From positions 1,674,001-1,738,000 of the forward strand of contig NZ_CP101731.1 of NCBI RefSeq assembly GCF_031202305.1: a DNA stretch of 64,000 nt, read 5' to 3'. The notes beneath the pieces are model-generated. The model saw only the letters and a list, made by a program, of their open reading frames with translations. It made no database searches and was not told where the DNA came from. Shown piece after piece: positions 8,971 through 17,864 of this stretch. The DNA is from Pelagibacterium sp. 26DY04 (GTDB lineage: Bacteria; Pseudomonadota; Alphaproteobacteria; Rhizobiales; Devosiaceae). Position 1 is the stretch's first letter. Every line of letters starts with the position of its first letter. The translations under genes were made by a program, and so were the position numbers.

Positions 8971-8972
8971 TC

Positions 8973-9452
8973 ATGTCCGAGACCATCAATTCCCTCGAAG
9001 ACCTGGGCACCGCAACCGGCACTGCCGTCAATGACGCGCCGGTCTACACCCAGCAGGTCGACGCCCAGGGCCGCGCCTATGCCACCGGCAAGCGCAAGGA
9101 CGCCGTTGCCCGCGTGTGGGTCAAGCCCGGTTCGGGCAAGATCACCGTCAATGGCAAGGAGTTCACGGACTATTTCGCGCGCCCGGTTCTCCAGATGATC
9201 CTGCAGCAGCCGATCGTGGCCGCTGAGCGCGTGGACCAGTTCGATATTGTTGCGACCGTTGCCGGCGGCGGCCTTTCCGGCCAGGCCGGTGCCATCCGTC
9301 ACGGTATCTCGCTGGCGTTGACCCGCTACGAGCCGGCCCTGCGCGCGGTGCTCAAGCCCGGTGGGTTCCTCACTCGAGACAGCCGTGTGGTCGAGCGTAA
9401 GAAGTACGGCCGGGCCAAGGCTCGCCGCTCCTTCCAGTTCTCCAAGCGCTAA
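8973..9452 (+). CDS. rpsI: 30S ribosomal protein S9
   Basis: Small-subunit ribosomal protein, 159 aa. The core begins at [15 protein letters not shown] and ends in the basic C-terminal tail [17 protein letters not shown] that reaches into the ribosomal P site. The N-terminal extension of about 30 residues ([10 protein letters not shown] and onward) is common in alphaproteobacterial S9. It ends the operon before a strong terminator. Confidence 0.98.
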   Translation: MSETINSLEDLGTATGTAVNDAPVYTQQVDAQGRAYATGKRKDAVARVWVKPGSGKITVNGKEFTDYFARPVLQMILQQPIVAAERVDQFDIVATVAGGGLSGQAGAIRHGISLALTRYEPALRAVLKPGGFLTRDSRVVERKKYGRAKARRSFQFSKR

Positions 9453-9475
9453 GGCGTTTCGGACCGTTTTTCGAG

Positions 9476-9500
9476 AAAGCCCGCTTCGGCGGGCTTTTTT
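9476..9500 (+). terminator. Rho-independent terminator after rpsI
   Basis: AAAGCCCGC and GCGGGCTTT form a 9-bp stem closed by a TTCG tetraloop and followed by a T run (9495-9500). It ends the rplM-rpsI transcript. Confidence 0.92.
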
Positions 9501-9566
9501 GTTTCCAAGGGGTAGTCTTTGCGAAATCGCTCCCTACATTGACGGCTCTAGCCGGAGGGCGATTCC

Positions 9567-10514
9567 ATGAACATGCAATCTGTGACTGCCAAGCCGGCCG
9601 TCGCGATTTCGGGTCTCAACAAGACCTATGACACGGGCTTTACCGCCCTCAAGGACGTCAATCTCGACATCAAATCAGGCGAAATCTTCGCGCTGCTCGG
9701 TCCGAACGGCGCTGGAAAGACCACGCTGATCGGCACGATCTGCGGTCTTGTGCGGCCGACATCGGGCCAGATCCTGGTCGGCGGCCATGACGTGGTCACC
9801 GAGTTCCGCAAGACCCGCGCCATGATCGGTCTCGTGCCCCAGGAGTTGACGGGCGACCGTTTCGAGACGGTCTGGGCGACGGTGAGCTTCACGCGCGGCC
9901 TGTTCGGCAAGCCGCGCAACGACGCGGTGATCGAAAAAATCCTCCGCGATCTTTCGCTCTGGGAAAAGCGCAACGACAAGCTCATTACCCTTTCCGGCGG
10001 CATGAAGCGCCGGGTGTTGATCGCCAAGGCGCTCAGTCACGAGCCCAAGGTGCTGTTCCTCGACGAGCCCACCGCCGGCGTCGACGTGGAACTGCGCCGC
10101 GACATGTGGAACGTGGTTCGCGATCTGCGCGAAAAAGGCGTGACCATAATCCTGACCACCCATTACATCGAAGAAGCCGAGGAGATGGCCGACCGCATCG
10201 GCGTGATCTCCAAGGGAGAGATCATCCTGGTGGAGGAAAAGTCCGAGCTCATGGCCAAGCTCGGCAAGAAGGATCTTTCGATCCAGCTCCAGGAGCCGCT
10301 TGAAACCCTTCCTGCCGCATTGGCCGGAACCGGGCTAACCCTGGCTGAAAACGGCGAAGAGCTGATCTACAGCTATGACAGCCAAGCCGACCGCACCGGC
10401 ATCGCCAGCCTGATTGCCGCCGTCAATGAGCAGGGGATCAGGATCAAGGACCTTTCGACCCGTCAGTCCTCGCTCGAGGATATCTTTATCGGCCTTCTGA
10501 GGGACCGGACATGA
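9567..10514 (+). CDS. ABC-2 type exporter, ATP-binding protein (YadG-like)
   Basis: Nucleotide-binding subunit of an ABC-2 exporter, 315 aa. Walker [10 protein letters not shown] at about residue 52, ABC signature LSGGM at about 148, Walker B VLFLDEPT at about 165 and a switch His in [15 protein letters not shown]. Closest in style to E. coli YadG and CcmA/NodI-type ATPases. It starts with GGAGGG about 7 nt upstream and overlaps the permease gene by 4 bp (ATGA). The exported substrate is unknown. Confidence 0.92.
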   Translation: MNMQSVTAKPAVAISGLNKTYDTGFTALKDVNLDIKSGEIFALLGPNGAGKTTLIGTICGLVRPTSGQILVGGHDVVTEFRKTRAMIGLVPQELTGDRFETVWATVSFTRGLFGKPRNDAVIEKILRDLSLWEKRNDKLITLSGGMKRRVLIAKALSHEPKVLFLDEPTAGVDVELRRDMWNVVRDLREKGVTIILTTHYIEEAEEMADRIGVISKGEIILVEEKSELMAKLGKKDLSIQLQEPLETLPAALAGTGLTLAENGEELIYSYDSQADRTGIASLIAAVNEQGIRIKDLSTRQSSLEDIFIGLLRDRT

Positions 10515-11272
10515 ACTACTACGCGATCAAGGCCATCTACCATTTCGAAATGGCCCGGTGGTGGCGGACCGTTACCCAGTCGATCATTTCGCCGGTGCTC
10601 TCGACATCGCTCTATTTCGTGGTGTTCGGCGCCGCGATCGGCTCACGCATCGAGTCGGTGGAAGGCGTCTCTTATGCCGCCTTCATCGTGCCGGGGCTGA
10701 TCATGCTTTCGCTGTTGCAGCAATCGCTTTCGAACGCCTCGTTCGGCATCTACTTTCCCAAATTCGCGGGCACCGTCTATGAAATCCTCTCGGCGCCCAT
10801 CTCGCATGTGGAAACCGTCATCGCCTTTGTGGGTGCCGCGGCGACCAAATCAATCATCCTGGCACTGATCATCCTCGCGACCGCGACCTTATTCGTTGAT
10901 GTTTCCATCCAGCATCCGGTGTGGATGGTCGTCTTCATGGTGCTGACCGCGGTTACCTTCTCGCTGATTGGCTTCATCATCGGCATCTGGGCCGACGGAT
11001 TTGAAAAGCTTCAGCTTATTCCGCTGCTGATCGTCACCCCCCTGGCGTTCCTCGGGGGCACTTTCTATTCCATCACCATGCTGCCCGAGGCCTGGCAGAC
11101 CATCGCTCTGTTCAATCCGGTGGTCTATCTGGTGAGCGGTTTCCGCTGGAGTTTTTATGGCGTAGCCGACGTCAATGTCGGCATCAGCCTGGCCATGACG
11201 TTGGTTTTCATGGCGATCGCGCTGGGCATCATCGCCTGGATTTTCCGCACCGGATATCGCCTGCGCGCCTGA
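10511..11272 (+). CDS. ABC-2 type exporter, permease (YadH-like)
   Basis: 253-aa inner-membrane permease with about six helices. The N-terminus reads [20 protein letters not shown], and [17 protein letters not shown] with [13 protein letters not shown] gives the ABC-2 signature region. Translationally coupled to the ATPase gene by the ATGA overlap, so the two presumably assemble as a 2+2 exporter. The operon closes with the terminator at 11303. Confidence 0.92.
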   Translation: MNYYAIKAIYHFEMARWWRTVTQSIISPVLSTSLYFVVFGAAIGSRIESVEGVSYAAFIVPGLIMLSLLQQSLSNASFGIYFPKFAGTVYEILSAPISHVETVIAFVGAAATKSIILALIILATATLFVDVSIQHPVWMVVFMVLTAVTFSLIGFIIGIWADGFEKLQLIPLLIVTPLAFLGGTFYSITMLPEAWQTIALFNPVVYLVSGFRWSFYGVADVNVGISLAMTLVFMAIALGIIAWIFRTGYRLRA

Positions 11273-11302
11273 GTAGTCGGCGTGTCATATCGAGGGGCTA
11301 AG

Positions 11303-11334
11303 AAGGGGGCGTCACCTAGGTGGCGCCCCCTTTT
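11303..11334 (+). terminator. Terminator after the ABC-2 exporter operon
   Basis: GGGGGCG (11305-11311) pairs with CGCCCCC (11324-11330), continuing as CACC/GGTG toward a short loop, and is followed by TTTT. The next gene starts only 17 nt later. Confidence 0.88.
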
Positions 11335-11350
11335 CCATAGGAGATCTGTT

Positions 11351-12280
11351 TTGCGGCCGCTCTCGATTGCTCTCACCGCTGCGCTGGCCCTTGCCGCCAG
11401 CCCCGCGATTTCCAACGACCTTTCGGACGCGATTAAAGGCCTGACGCGTTCGACCACCTGGACGCTGGTGGATGAAGTGCCTTTGAACTTCAACACCCAC
11501 CATCCCCAGGGCATGTACCGGATCGGTGACGATTTCATCGTCTCGACCGTCGAAATCATCACCCGCACCCAGCGCTACGATACGCCTCAGGACGGTTATG
11601 ACCGCGATGCCGGCGAGGGCAGGGGATGGCTCTACCGGTTCAGCGCAGAAGGCGAATTGCTCGACGAGGTTGAACTGGGCGAAGGGGACATCTACCACCC
11701 TGGCGGCATCGATTTCGATGGCGAAGCCATCTGGGTGCCGGTGGCCGAATACCGCCCCGACAGCGCTTCGATCGTCTACCGCGTCGACCCCGAAACCTTT
11801 GAAGCCGAAGAAGTTTTCCGCTTCCGTGACCATTTGGGTGGCATCGTCCACAACCTTGAATCCGGCAGCCTGCATGCGGTGAGCTGGGGTTCGCGCCGCT
11901 TTTATGATTTCGATCTGGCTTCGATCGATGAGGTCGAGATGACCGATGCCGTGCCGCTGGACGAGGCGACGATGAACAGCGCGTTCTATGTGGATTATCA
12001 GGACTGCCACTATCTGGCCGGCCAGGAAATGATCTGTTCGGGTGTCAGCTCATTCACGCCCCCCAACGATGCGCCGAGCTTTGGCCTGGGTGGGCTGGAG
12101 ATCGTCAATCTGGAAGATGACCGCCCGGTGCATCAGGTGCCGGTCGCATTGTGGAGCCCGGCGGGCCGCCCAATGAGCCAGAACCCGTTTTTCCTCGAAA
12201 CCACCGAGAACGGGATTCGCGCCTATTTCATCCCCGACGACGAAGATTCGGTGATGTTCGTTTATGAGGCAGAACTTTAG
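11351..12280 (+). CDS. Secreted protein of unknown function (possibly DUF6454)
   Basis: 309-aa exported protein. The TTG at 11351 is preferred: GGAG sits 8 nt upstream and it yields a signal peptide MRPLSIALTAALALAASPAIS; the longer frame begins inside the previous terminator. The mature part has repeated strand-turn patterns (FNTHHPQGMYRIGDDFIVST, YHPGGIDFDGEAIWVPVAEY) that suggest a beta-propeller-like fold reading out a ligand or surface. It resembles an uncharacterised bacterial/fungal family I believe is DUF6454, not verified here. No catalytic motif is recognisable and neighbours give no functional clue. Confidence 0.75.
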   Translation: MRPLSIALTAALALAASPAISNDLSDAIKGLTRSTTWTLVDEVPLNFNTHHPQGMYRIGDDFIVSTVEIITRTQRYDTPQDGYDRDAGEGRGWLYRFSAEGELLDEVELGEGDIYHPGGIDFDGEAIWVPVAEYRPDSASIVYRVDPETFEAEEVFRFRDHLGGIVHNLESGSLHAVSWGSRRFYDFDLASIDEVEMTDAVPLDEATMNSAFYVDYQDCHYLAGQEMICSGVSSFTPPNDAPSFGLGGLEIVNLEDDRPVHQVPVALWSPAGRPMSQNPFFLETTENGIRAYFIPDDEDSVMFVYEAEL

Positions 12281-12301
12281 AGCTCTCGCCTAGCGCATTG
12301 G

Positions 12302-12326
12302 CGGGCCTGAGCTTCAGGCCCGTTTT
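12302..12326 (+). terminator. Terminator between convergent genes
   Basis: CGGGCCTGA (12302-12310) and TCAGGCCCG (12314-12322) form a 9-bp stem with a 3-nt loop, followed by TTTT. It terminates the secreted-protein gene and overlaps the stop codon of the opposing glycosyltransferase gene. Confidence 0.85.
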
Positions 12327-13600
12327 CGTTCGCTGCGCGGCTGATAATTGGCCATCACGCGTTCGATGACCTTGATCGCCTTGCCGGCGCCGTCCTCGGC
12401 GCGAAGCTGCTCGCCGATCCGTTCGGCGTTGCGGGCGTAGTTTTCGTTGGTGTCGAGCTGGGTGAGTGCATCGGCGAGGGCTTCTGCGGTGAGCTTGCGG
12501 CGGCGCACCGGCTTGGGACCGCAACCCAGTTCGTGCACGCGGCCGCCCCAATAGGGCTGGTCGACCATCTGCGGCACGATGAAGGTCGGACGGCCCAGAT
12601 GCAGGCCGGCAGCCGTGGTGCCGGCGCCCCCGTGATGGACCACGGCCTTGACGTGCTTGAAGAGCTGGTCGTGGGGGGCGCGGTCGATCACGTACACCCG
12701 ATCCGAGGGGAGATCGTCGGGCTTGATGCCGCCCCAGCCTCGGCCCACCACAACGCGGCCATTCCACATGGTGAGCGCTTCGCGCAGGATATCGGTGTTG
12801 CGGTCGGCGCCGAACGGCATGGACCCGAAGCCCACATAGATGGGCGGCGGACCGTTTTCGAGGAAGGTCTTGAACTCCTCGCTCGGCTGCCAGCCGCTGT
12901 TGTCGGGCAGCATCCAGTAGCCGGTGACGATGGAGGTCTTCGGCCAGTCGCGCGGACGCGGGGAAACGATCTCGGAATAGGCGTTGAGGGTCCAGAGCGG
13001 GGTGCCGTCGGTATCCTTGAAGAACCCGCCATTCCGGCGCGGCCCCAGGTTCATGAGCTCGCGCCTGAGCTTGTTGCGCGGCAGATTGTAGTAGATCTGC
13101 TGCACGGTCATCGTCGAATAGGTAAGACGGTTTATGGTCTTGCCGAAGGAGGGGCCGTAATAGATGCAGAGCGGGAATTCACTCGTCGAATTGAGCGGCT
13201 GCAGCGCGGCAACGATGGCCGGGATATCGAGCGCTTCGGCGATGTCGATCGAAAAGCTCGTATTCATGTTGAGGATGATGCAGTCGGCGCCCTGGGCCAT
13301 GTCCCAGGCCGAACGCGCGGCGCGATCGACGATCTTCTGGCCCTGGCGCAGCAGGGAGGGCGCGTTGACCAGCAGGTTCTGGTTCATGGCGCGCTCGAAC
13401 TGGCTCTGCTTGACGAATTCCTGCATCGAGGGGCCGAGGCTCCAGAACTCGAGGCCATAGCTCGAGATCATCGGCTCGAAATCGTCGGTCGCCCCCAGAA
13501 CCACCGAATAGCCTTGAGCCTTCATCGCTCTTGCCAGGGCCACGTAAGGCTGAATGTCACCTTGCGTGCCCAAAGTGGCCATCGCAATGCGCTTTGTCAT
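12314..13600 (-). CDS. Glycosyltransferase family 1 (UDP-glycosyltransferase, sterol/macrolide-type)
   Basis: 428-aa GT-B enzyme of the family that glucosylates lipids, sterols or small hydrophobic molecules. The N-terminus IAMATLGTQGDIQPYVALARA and the nucleotide-sugar binding motif VVHHGGAGTTAAGLHLGRP followed by VPQMVDQPYWG are characteristic. ATG at 13600 has GAGG 5 nt upstream; a GTG at 13606 is the alternative. It stands alone, convergent with the preceding gene and divergent from argC, so the acceptor is not predicted by context. Confidence 0.88.
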   Translation of the reverse strand: MTKRIAMATLGTQGDIQPYVALARAMKAQGYSVVLGATDDFEPMISSYGLEFWSLGPSMQEFVKQSQFERAMNQNLLVNAPSLLRQGQKIVDRAARSAWDMAQGADCIILNMNTSFSIDIAEALDIPAIVAALQPLNSTSEFPLCIYYGPSFGKTINRLTYSTMTVQQIYYNLPRNKLRRELMNLGPRRNGGFFKDTDGTPLWTLNAYSEIVSPRPRDWPKTSIVTGYWMLPDNSGWQPSEEFKTFLENGPPPIYVGFGSMPFGADRNTDILREALTMWNGRVVVGRGWGGIKPDDLPSDRVYVIDRAPHDQLFKHVKAVVHHGGAGTTAAGLHLGRPTFIVPQMVDQPYWGGRVHELGCGPKPVRRRKLTAEALADALTQLDTNENYARNAERIGEQLRAEDGAGKAIKVIERVMANYQPRSERKRA

Positions 13601-13741
13601 CTTCACCTCGATACCTTGCCGCGGCCCGCGCGCGCCATGGTGCGCCGGAAGGCAACGGGGTCATTTACTTTGCCGCTACAGGGCATTATGAGGACCCCTC
13701 GCGTGTTTCATTTACACAATCGCACAACGAGGGCAAGTCAG

Positions 13742-14794
13742 ATGCAGCCGCCCAAGACAGCCGCACTTCTTGGTGCTTCCGGATACACCGGAGCCGATCT
13801 GCTGCGACTTGGCGTGCGCCATCCCGGCCTCAAATTCGTGGCGCTGACCGCAAATACCCATGCCGGCAAACCCATGTCCTCGGTTTATCCTCACCTGGCG
13901 GGGGCGGGGCTTCCCGACCTTGTCGCCAATGAGGATGTGGATTTTTCCGGCGTCGACGTCGTCTTCTGCGGGCTCCCCCACGGGGCGAGCCAGAAGCTTG
14001 TGGCCGACATTGCCGAGCGCAACCCGTCCTTGCGTGTCATCGATATGGGAGCGGACTTCCGCTTTCGCAATGCCGCCGATTACGGACCGGTCTACGGCGC
14101 CGACCATGTCGCGCCGCAATTGCAGGAACAGGCGGCCTATGGGCTGACCGAGCACAATCGCGACGCGATCCGCGATGCCCGGATCATCGCCTGCCCCGGC
14201 TGCTATCCCACGGCGACGCTGTTGGCGCTCCTGCCGCTGGTCAAGGCCGGCGCGATCTCGACCGACGATCTGATCATCGACGCCAAGTCCGGCGTTTCCG
14301 GGGCAGGGCGGGCGCCCAAGCAGAACACGCTTATGGCCGAGGCCGGCGAGAGCGTGACGCCTTACGGCGTCGGCGTTCACCGCCACGCGCCGGAAATCGA
14401 GCAGGAGATCGGGCTCGTCGCCGGCAAGAAGGTGGCCGTCAACTTCACCCCGCATCTGATTCCCATGAGCCGTGGCGAGCTGGTCACCGCCCATGTGAAG
14501 CTCGACAAGTGCAAGAACGCCGATGAAGTGCGGCAGGTGCTGCGCGACGCTTATGCCGACGAGCAGTTCATCCGCATCGGCGAAAAGGGCGAGACGCCTT
14601 CGACCGGGCATGTGCGCGGCTCGAACTATTGCGTCATCAACGTCTTCGACGACCGTATCCCCGGGCGCGTGATCGTGATCGCGGCCATCGACAATCTCGT
14701 CAAGGGCAGCGCGGGGCAGGCGATCCAGAACTTCAACGTGGCCTTCGGCTTTCCCGAGGCAACCGCTATCGAGGCTCTGCCGCTGTTCCCTTGA
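13742..14794 (+). CDS. argC: N-acetyl-gamma-glutamyl-phosphate reductase
   Basis: NADPH-dependent third step of arginine biosynthesis, 350 aa. The N-terminal Rossmann motif is LLGASGYTGADLLRL, the catalytic Cys lies in ACPGCYPTATLLAL (about residue 150), and KSGVSGAGRAPK plus YGVGVHRHAPEIEQ complete the type-1 signature. The open frame extends more than 1 kb upstream as a shadow of the glycosyltransferase gene; the true start is the ATG at 13742, with GAGGG 8 nt upstream. No other arginine genes are adjacent. Confidence 0.96.
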   Translation: MQPPKTAALLGASGYTGADLLRLGVRHPGLKFVALTANTHAGKPMSSVYPHLAGAGLPDLVANEDVDFSGVDVVFCGLPHGASQKLVADIAERNPSLRVIDMGADFRFRNAADYGPVYGADHVAPQLQEQAAYGLTEHNRDAIRDARIIACPGCYPTATLLALLPLVKAGAISTDDLIIDAKSGVSGAGRAPKQNTLMAEAGESVTPYGVGVHRHAPEIEQEIGLVAGKKVAVNFTPHLIPMSRGELVTAHVKLDKCKNADEVRQVLRDAYADEQFIRIGEKGETPSTGHVRGSNYCVINVFDDRIPGRVIVIAAIDNLVKGSAGQAIQNFNVAFGFPEATAIEALPLFP

Positions 14795-14811
14795 GCAGCG
14801 ACAGGGCCGGT

Positions 14812-14839
14812 AAAGACCACGGCGAGCGGCCGGTCTTTT
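14812..14839 (+). terminator. Probable terminator after argC
   Basis: AAAGACC (14812-14818) pairs with GGTCTTT (14832-14838) around an inner GGC/GCC-rich region and ends in TTTT. The helix is interrupted, so this is a moderate call. Confidence 0.5.
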
Positions 14840-14975
14840 CATTTCGAAGCGGACGCCCCGTTCACACTTTAGACACCATGATATCGGGATAATCATTTCC
14901 CCGTGCGCCGCGCCCTAGATGCGCCCGAGCGCCGGGTTAACTGGGATCGTTGAGCGATTCCTTGACGAGGCTAAC

Positions 14976-16190
14976 ATGACTGAAGAATTCCACCGCATAC
15001 GCCGCTTGCCACCTTATGTGTTCGAGCACATCAATCCCATCAAGGCCAAGGCACGCGCCGAGGGCGTGGACATCATCGATCTGGGAATGGGCAATCCGGA
15101 CCTGCCGACCCCCCAGCACATCGTTGATAAGCTTAAGGAAACCGTCAAGGATCCGCGCACGCACCGCTATTCCACGTCGCGCGGAATCCCCGGTCTGCGC
15201 AAGGCTCAGGCCTCCTATTACGGCCGGCGATTCGGGGTGAAGCTCGATCCCAACACCCAGGTTGTGGCCACTTTGGGCTCCAAGGAGGGGTTCGCCAACA
15301 TGGCGCAGGCGATCACGGCGCCGGGCGACGTGGTGCTGGTGCCCAATCCGACCTATCCGATCCATTCGTTTGGCTTTATCATGTCGGGCGGCGTTGTTCG
15401 CTCGATGCCGGCCGACCCCAATGAAGATTTCCTGCGCTCGCTGGACCGCGCGGTGCGCCATTCGATCCCCAAGCCGATTGCGCTGATCCTCAATTATCCC
15501 GCCAATCCAACCGCTTACGTCGCCTCGCTCGATTTCTACCGCGAGGTCGTCGACTACTGCCGCAGGAATGAAATCTTCATCCTCTCGGACCTTGCCTATT
15601 CCGAAATCTATTTCGACGACGAACCGCCCCATTCGGTGCTGGAAATTCCGGGTGCGATGGATGTGGCGGTCGAGTTCACCTCGATGTCCAAAACCTTCTC
15701 CATGCCCGGCTGGCGCATGGGATTTGCCGTGGGAAATGAACGGCTTATCGCCGCTCTGGCGCGGGTCAAATCCTATCTCGACTATGGCGCGTTCACGCCC
15801 ATCCAGGTGGCCGCGGCTGCCGCGCTCAACGGCGATGATTCCTGCATCGAAGAGGTTCGCGCGATCTACAAGCACCGCCGCGACGTTATGGTGGAAAGCT
15901 TCGGCCGGGCGGGGTGGCACATTCCGGTTCCTGCCGCCACGATGTTCGCCTGGGCGCCGATCCCGGACCAGTTCGCGGACCTGGGAAGCCTTGAATTTGC
16001 TAAGCTTTTGATCAAGGAGACCGGCGTTGCCGTGGCGCCTGGTGTGGGCTTTGGCGAATATGGCGACCAGTATGTGCGCCTTGCATTCGTTGAAAACGAG
16101 CAGCGCATCCGCCAGGCGGCGCGGGCCATCAAGAAGTTTCTTGGCGGCACGGCGACCGGCGGCAATGTGGTGAAGCTGGCGCAATCATAG
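14976..16190 (+). CDS. Class I/II aminotransferase (AlaC/LL-diaminopimelate aminotransferase-like)
   Basis: Fold-type I PLP enzyme, 404 aa. It contains DLGMGNPDLPTP near residue 32, the NYPANPTA substrate-contact region and the PLP lysine in TSMSKTFSMPGWRMGF at about residue 235. Alpha-proteobacterial orthologues are usually annotated as alanine transaminase AlaC or LL-DAP aminotransferase; specificity cannot be fixed here. ATG at 14976 has GAGG 6 nt upstream. It precedes homoserine dehydrogenase, an arrangement common in Rhizobiales, which links it to aspartate-family metabolism. Confidence 0.92.
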   Translation: MTEEFHRIRRLPPYVFEHINPIKAKARAEGVDIIDLGMGNPDLPTPQHIVDKLKETVKDPRTHRYSTSRGIPGLRKAQASYYGRRFGVKLDPNTQVVATLGSKEGFANMAQAITAPGDVVLVPNPTYPIHSFGFIMSGGVVRSMPADPNEDFLRSLDRAVRHSIPKPIALILNYPANPTAYVASLDFYREVVDYCRRNEIFILSDLAYSEIYFDDEPPHSVLEIPGAMDVAVEFTSMSKTFSMPGWRMGFAVGNERLIAALARVKSYLDYGAFTPIQVAAAAALNGDDSCIEEVRAIYKHRRDVMVESFGRAGWHIPVPAATMFAWAPIPDQFADLGSLEFAKLLIKETGVAVAPGVGFGEYGDQYVRLAFVENEQRIRQAARAIKKFLGGTATGGNVVKLAQS

Positions 16191-16349
16191 GATTTGCGCC
16201 GGTTCGGCCCGCATATTTGTCGATATATGGGTTGAGATCGGCGATTGTGCCGGTGATCGACAAGGCTATCCGGCCTTTGCCGCCACCGTGCTCTTGACGC
16301 GTAGGCGATTTCCTATTCATGTGCGCGCGCAACTATAGGCGTGCGTACA

Positions 16350-17864
16350 ATGAGTGACATCGAGAGCTTCAAATCATCGGTTGAAACCTTCATCTCGGAA
16401 CGGAGCTGGACCCCGACCCGGTTCGGACGCGAGATCGCCGGCGATCCTCTTTTCGTCTTCGACCTTCGCGAAGGCCGCGAGCCGCGCAGCGAGACGCGGC
16501 AGCGGATCGTCCGTGCCATGCAAAGCTTTGCCAGCGGCGAGGGCGAGGACTTGCGCCCGCTGCGGGTGGGCATTGCCGGGCTGGGAACGGTGGGCGCCGC
16601 GCTGATCCGGATCTTGACCGAGGATGGCGATGCCATCGCGCGCAAGCTGGGGCGGCGGATTGTCGTCTCGGCGGTTTCCGCGCGCTCGCGGTCGCGTGAT
16701 CGCGGGGTGGATATTTCCGGCTTCAAATGGTTCGACGATCCCGTCGCGCTGGCGCGGTCGGGCGAAATCGATCTCTATGTCGAGCTGATCGGCGGTGAGG
16801 ATGGGCCGGCACTGGCGTCGGTGACCGCAGCGCTGGAGAATGGCTGCCCGGTGGTGACGGCCAACAAGGCGCTGCTGGCCCGGCACGGCGTGGCCCTGGC
16901 GCGGGCGGCGGAGAACGCCCATGCCCAACTCGGGTTCGAGGCGGCAGTGGCCGGGGGCATTCCCGTGATCAAGACGCTGCGCGAGGGGTTGGGCTCGGCC
17001 GCAATCACGCGCGTCTATGGCATCATGAACGGGACGTGCAATTACATCCTCACCCGCATGGGCAATGAGGGAATCTCGTTCGAGGAATGCTTGAAGGACG
17101 CCCAGGCGCTCGGCTATGCGGAGGCTGATCCGACCTTCGACGTCGAAGGGTTCGATACGGCCCATAAGCTCGCGATCCTTGCCAGCCTTTGCTTTGAGAC
17201 GGAGATTTCCGCCGATCAGGTGTTCGTCGAAGGCATTTGGCGCATCACCCAGGCCGACATAAAAGTGGCGGCCGATCTGGGATACAAGATCAAGCTCCTG
17301 GGCATGGCCCGCAAGGTGGAAACGGGAATCGAGCAGCGCGTGCATCCAACGCTTGTCCGGAAATCGAGCGCCATTGCCGGGGTGGACGGCGTGCTCAACG
17401 CCGTGGCGCTGGAAACCAATCACGTCCAGGAATTGCTGCTGGCCGGGCCCGGCGCGGGTGGGGAGGCAACGGCGGCTTCGGTGCTTTCCGATATTCTCGA
17501 CATCGCGCGCGGCACGCAGGTGCCCCCGCTCGGGGTGCCGTCTTCGGAACTGGCGCCCTGCGCGCGCGCGCCGATGCGCATTCATGAAGGTGGCTATTAT
17601 ATAAGGCTCAACGCAAGGGATGTGCCTGGCGCGCTGGCGGCGATCGCCACCCGCATGGGCGAAGGCAACATCTCGCTCGAAAGCGTGATCCAGCGGCCCG
17701 ACCTGCGCGCCTCCGAGCCCGGCGTCGAGGAGGAGACCTCGCGCACGGTGGTGCTGATTACCCACGAAACCATCGAAAGCGCGGTGCGCGAAGCGCTGGC
17801 ACGGATCGCGAGCGACGGGTTCATTGTTGGTCAGCCACAACTGATAAGAATCGAGGAGTTCTAG
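16350..17864 (+). CDS. hom: Homoserine dehydrogenase with N-terminal HTH-like extension
   Basis: NAD(P)H-dependent reduction of aspartate semialdehyde to homoserine (threonine/methionine pathway). The catalytic part starts at LRVGIAGLGTVGAALIR (about residue 68), has VTANKALLA, the NGTCNYILTRM motif and YAEADPTFDVEGFDTAHKL, and ends in an ACT domain (YYIRLNARDVPGALAAIA). The first 67 residues are not part of normal homoserine dehydrogenases: they read like a small stand-alone Rhizobiales HTH-type protein (TPTRFGREIAGDPLFVFDLREGREP). A TTG at 16551 with GAGGG 7 nt upstream could start an unfused enzyme. ATG 16350 starts the fusion; GTG 16341 is also in frame. Confidence 0.92.
   Translation: MSDIESFKSSVETFISERSWTPTRFGREIAGDPLFVFDLREGREPRSETRQRIVRAMQSFASGEGEDLRPLRVGIAGLGTVGAALIRILTEDGDAIARKLGRRIVVSAVSARSRSRDRGVDISGFKWFDDPVALARSGEIDLYVELIGGEDGPALASVTAALENGCPVVTANKALLARHGVALARAAENAHAQLGFEAAVAGGIPVIKTLREGLGSAAITRVYGIMNGTCNYILTRMGNEGISFEECLKDAQALGYAEADPTFDVEGFDTAHKLAILASLCFETEISADQVFVEGIWRITQADIKVAADLGYKIKLLGMARKVETGIEQRVHPTLVRKSSAIAGVDGVLNAVALETNHVQELLLAGPGAGGEATAASVLSDILDIARGTQVPPLGVPSSELAPCARAPMRIHEGGYYIRLNARDVPGALAAIATRMGEGNISLESVIQRPDLRASEPGVEEETSRTVVLITHETIESAVREALARIASDGFIVGQPQLIRIEEF

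Noticed and set aside
12533..13741. Long in-frame N-terminal extension of argC
   Set aside because: The extension is antisense to the GT1 glycosyltransferase and argC has a clear ribosome site and normal N-terminus at 13742.
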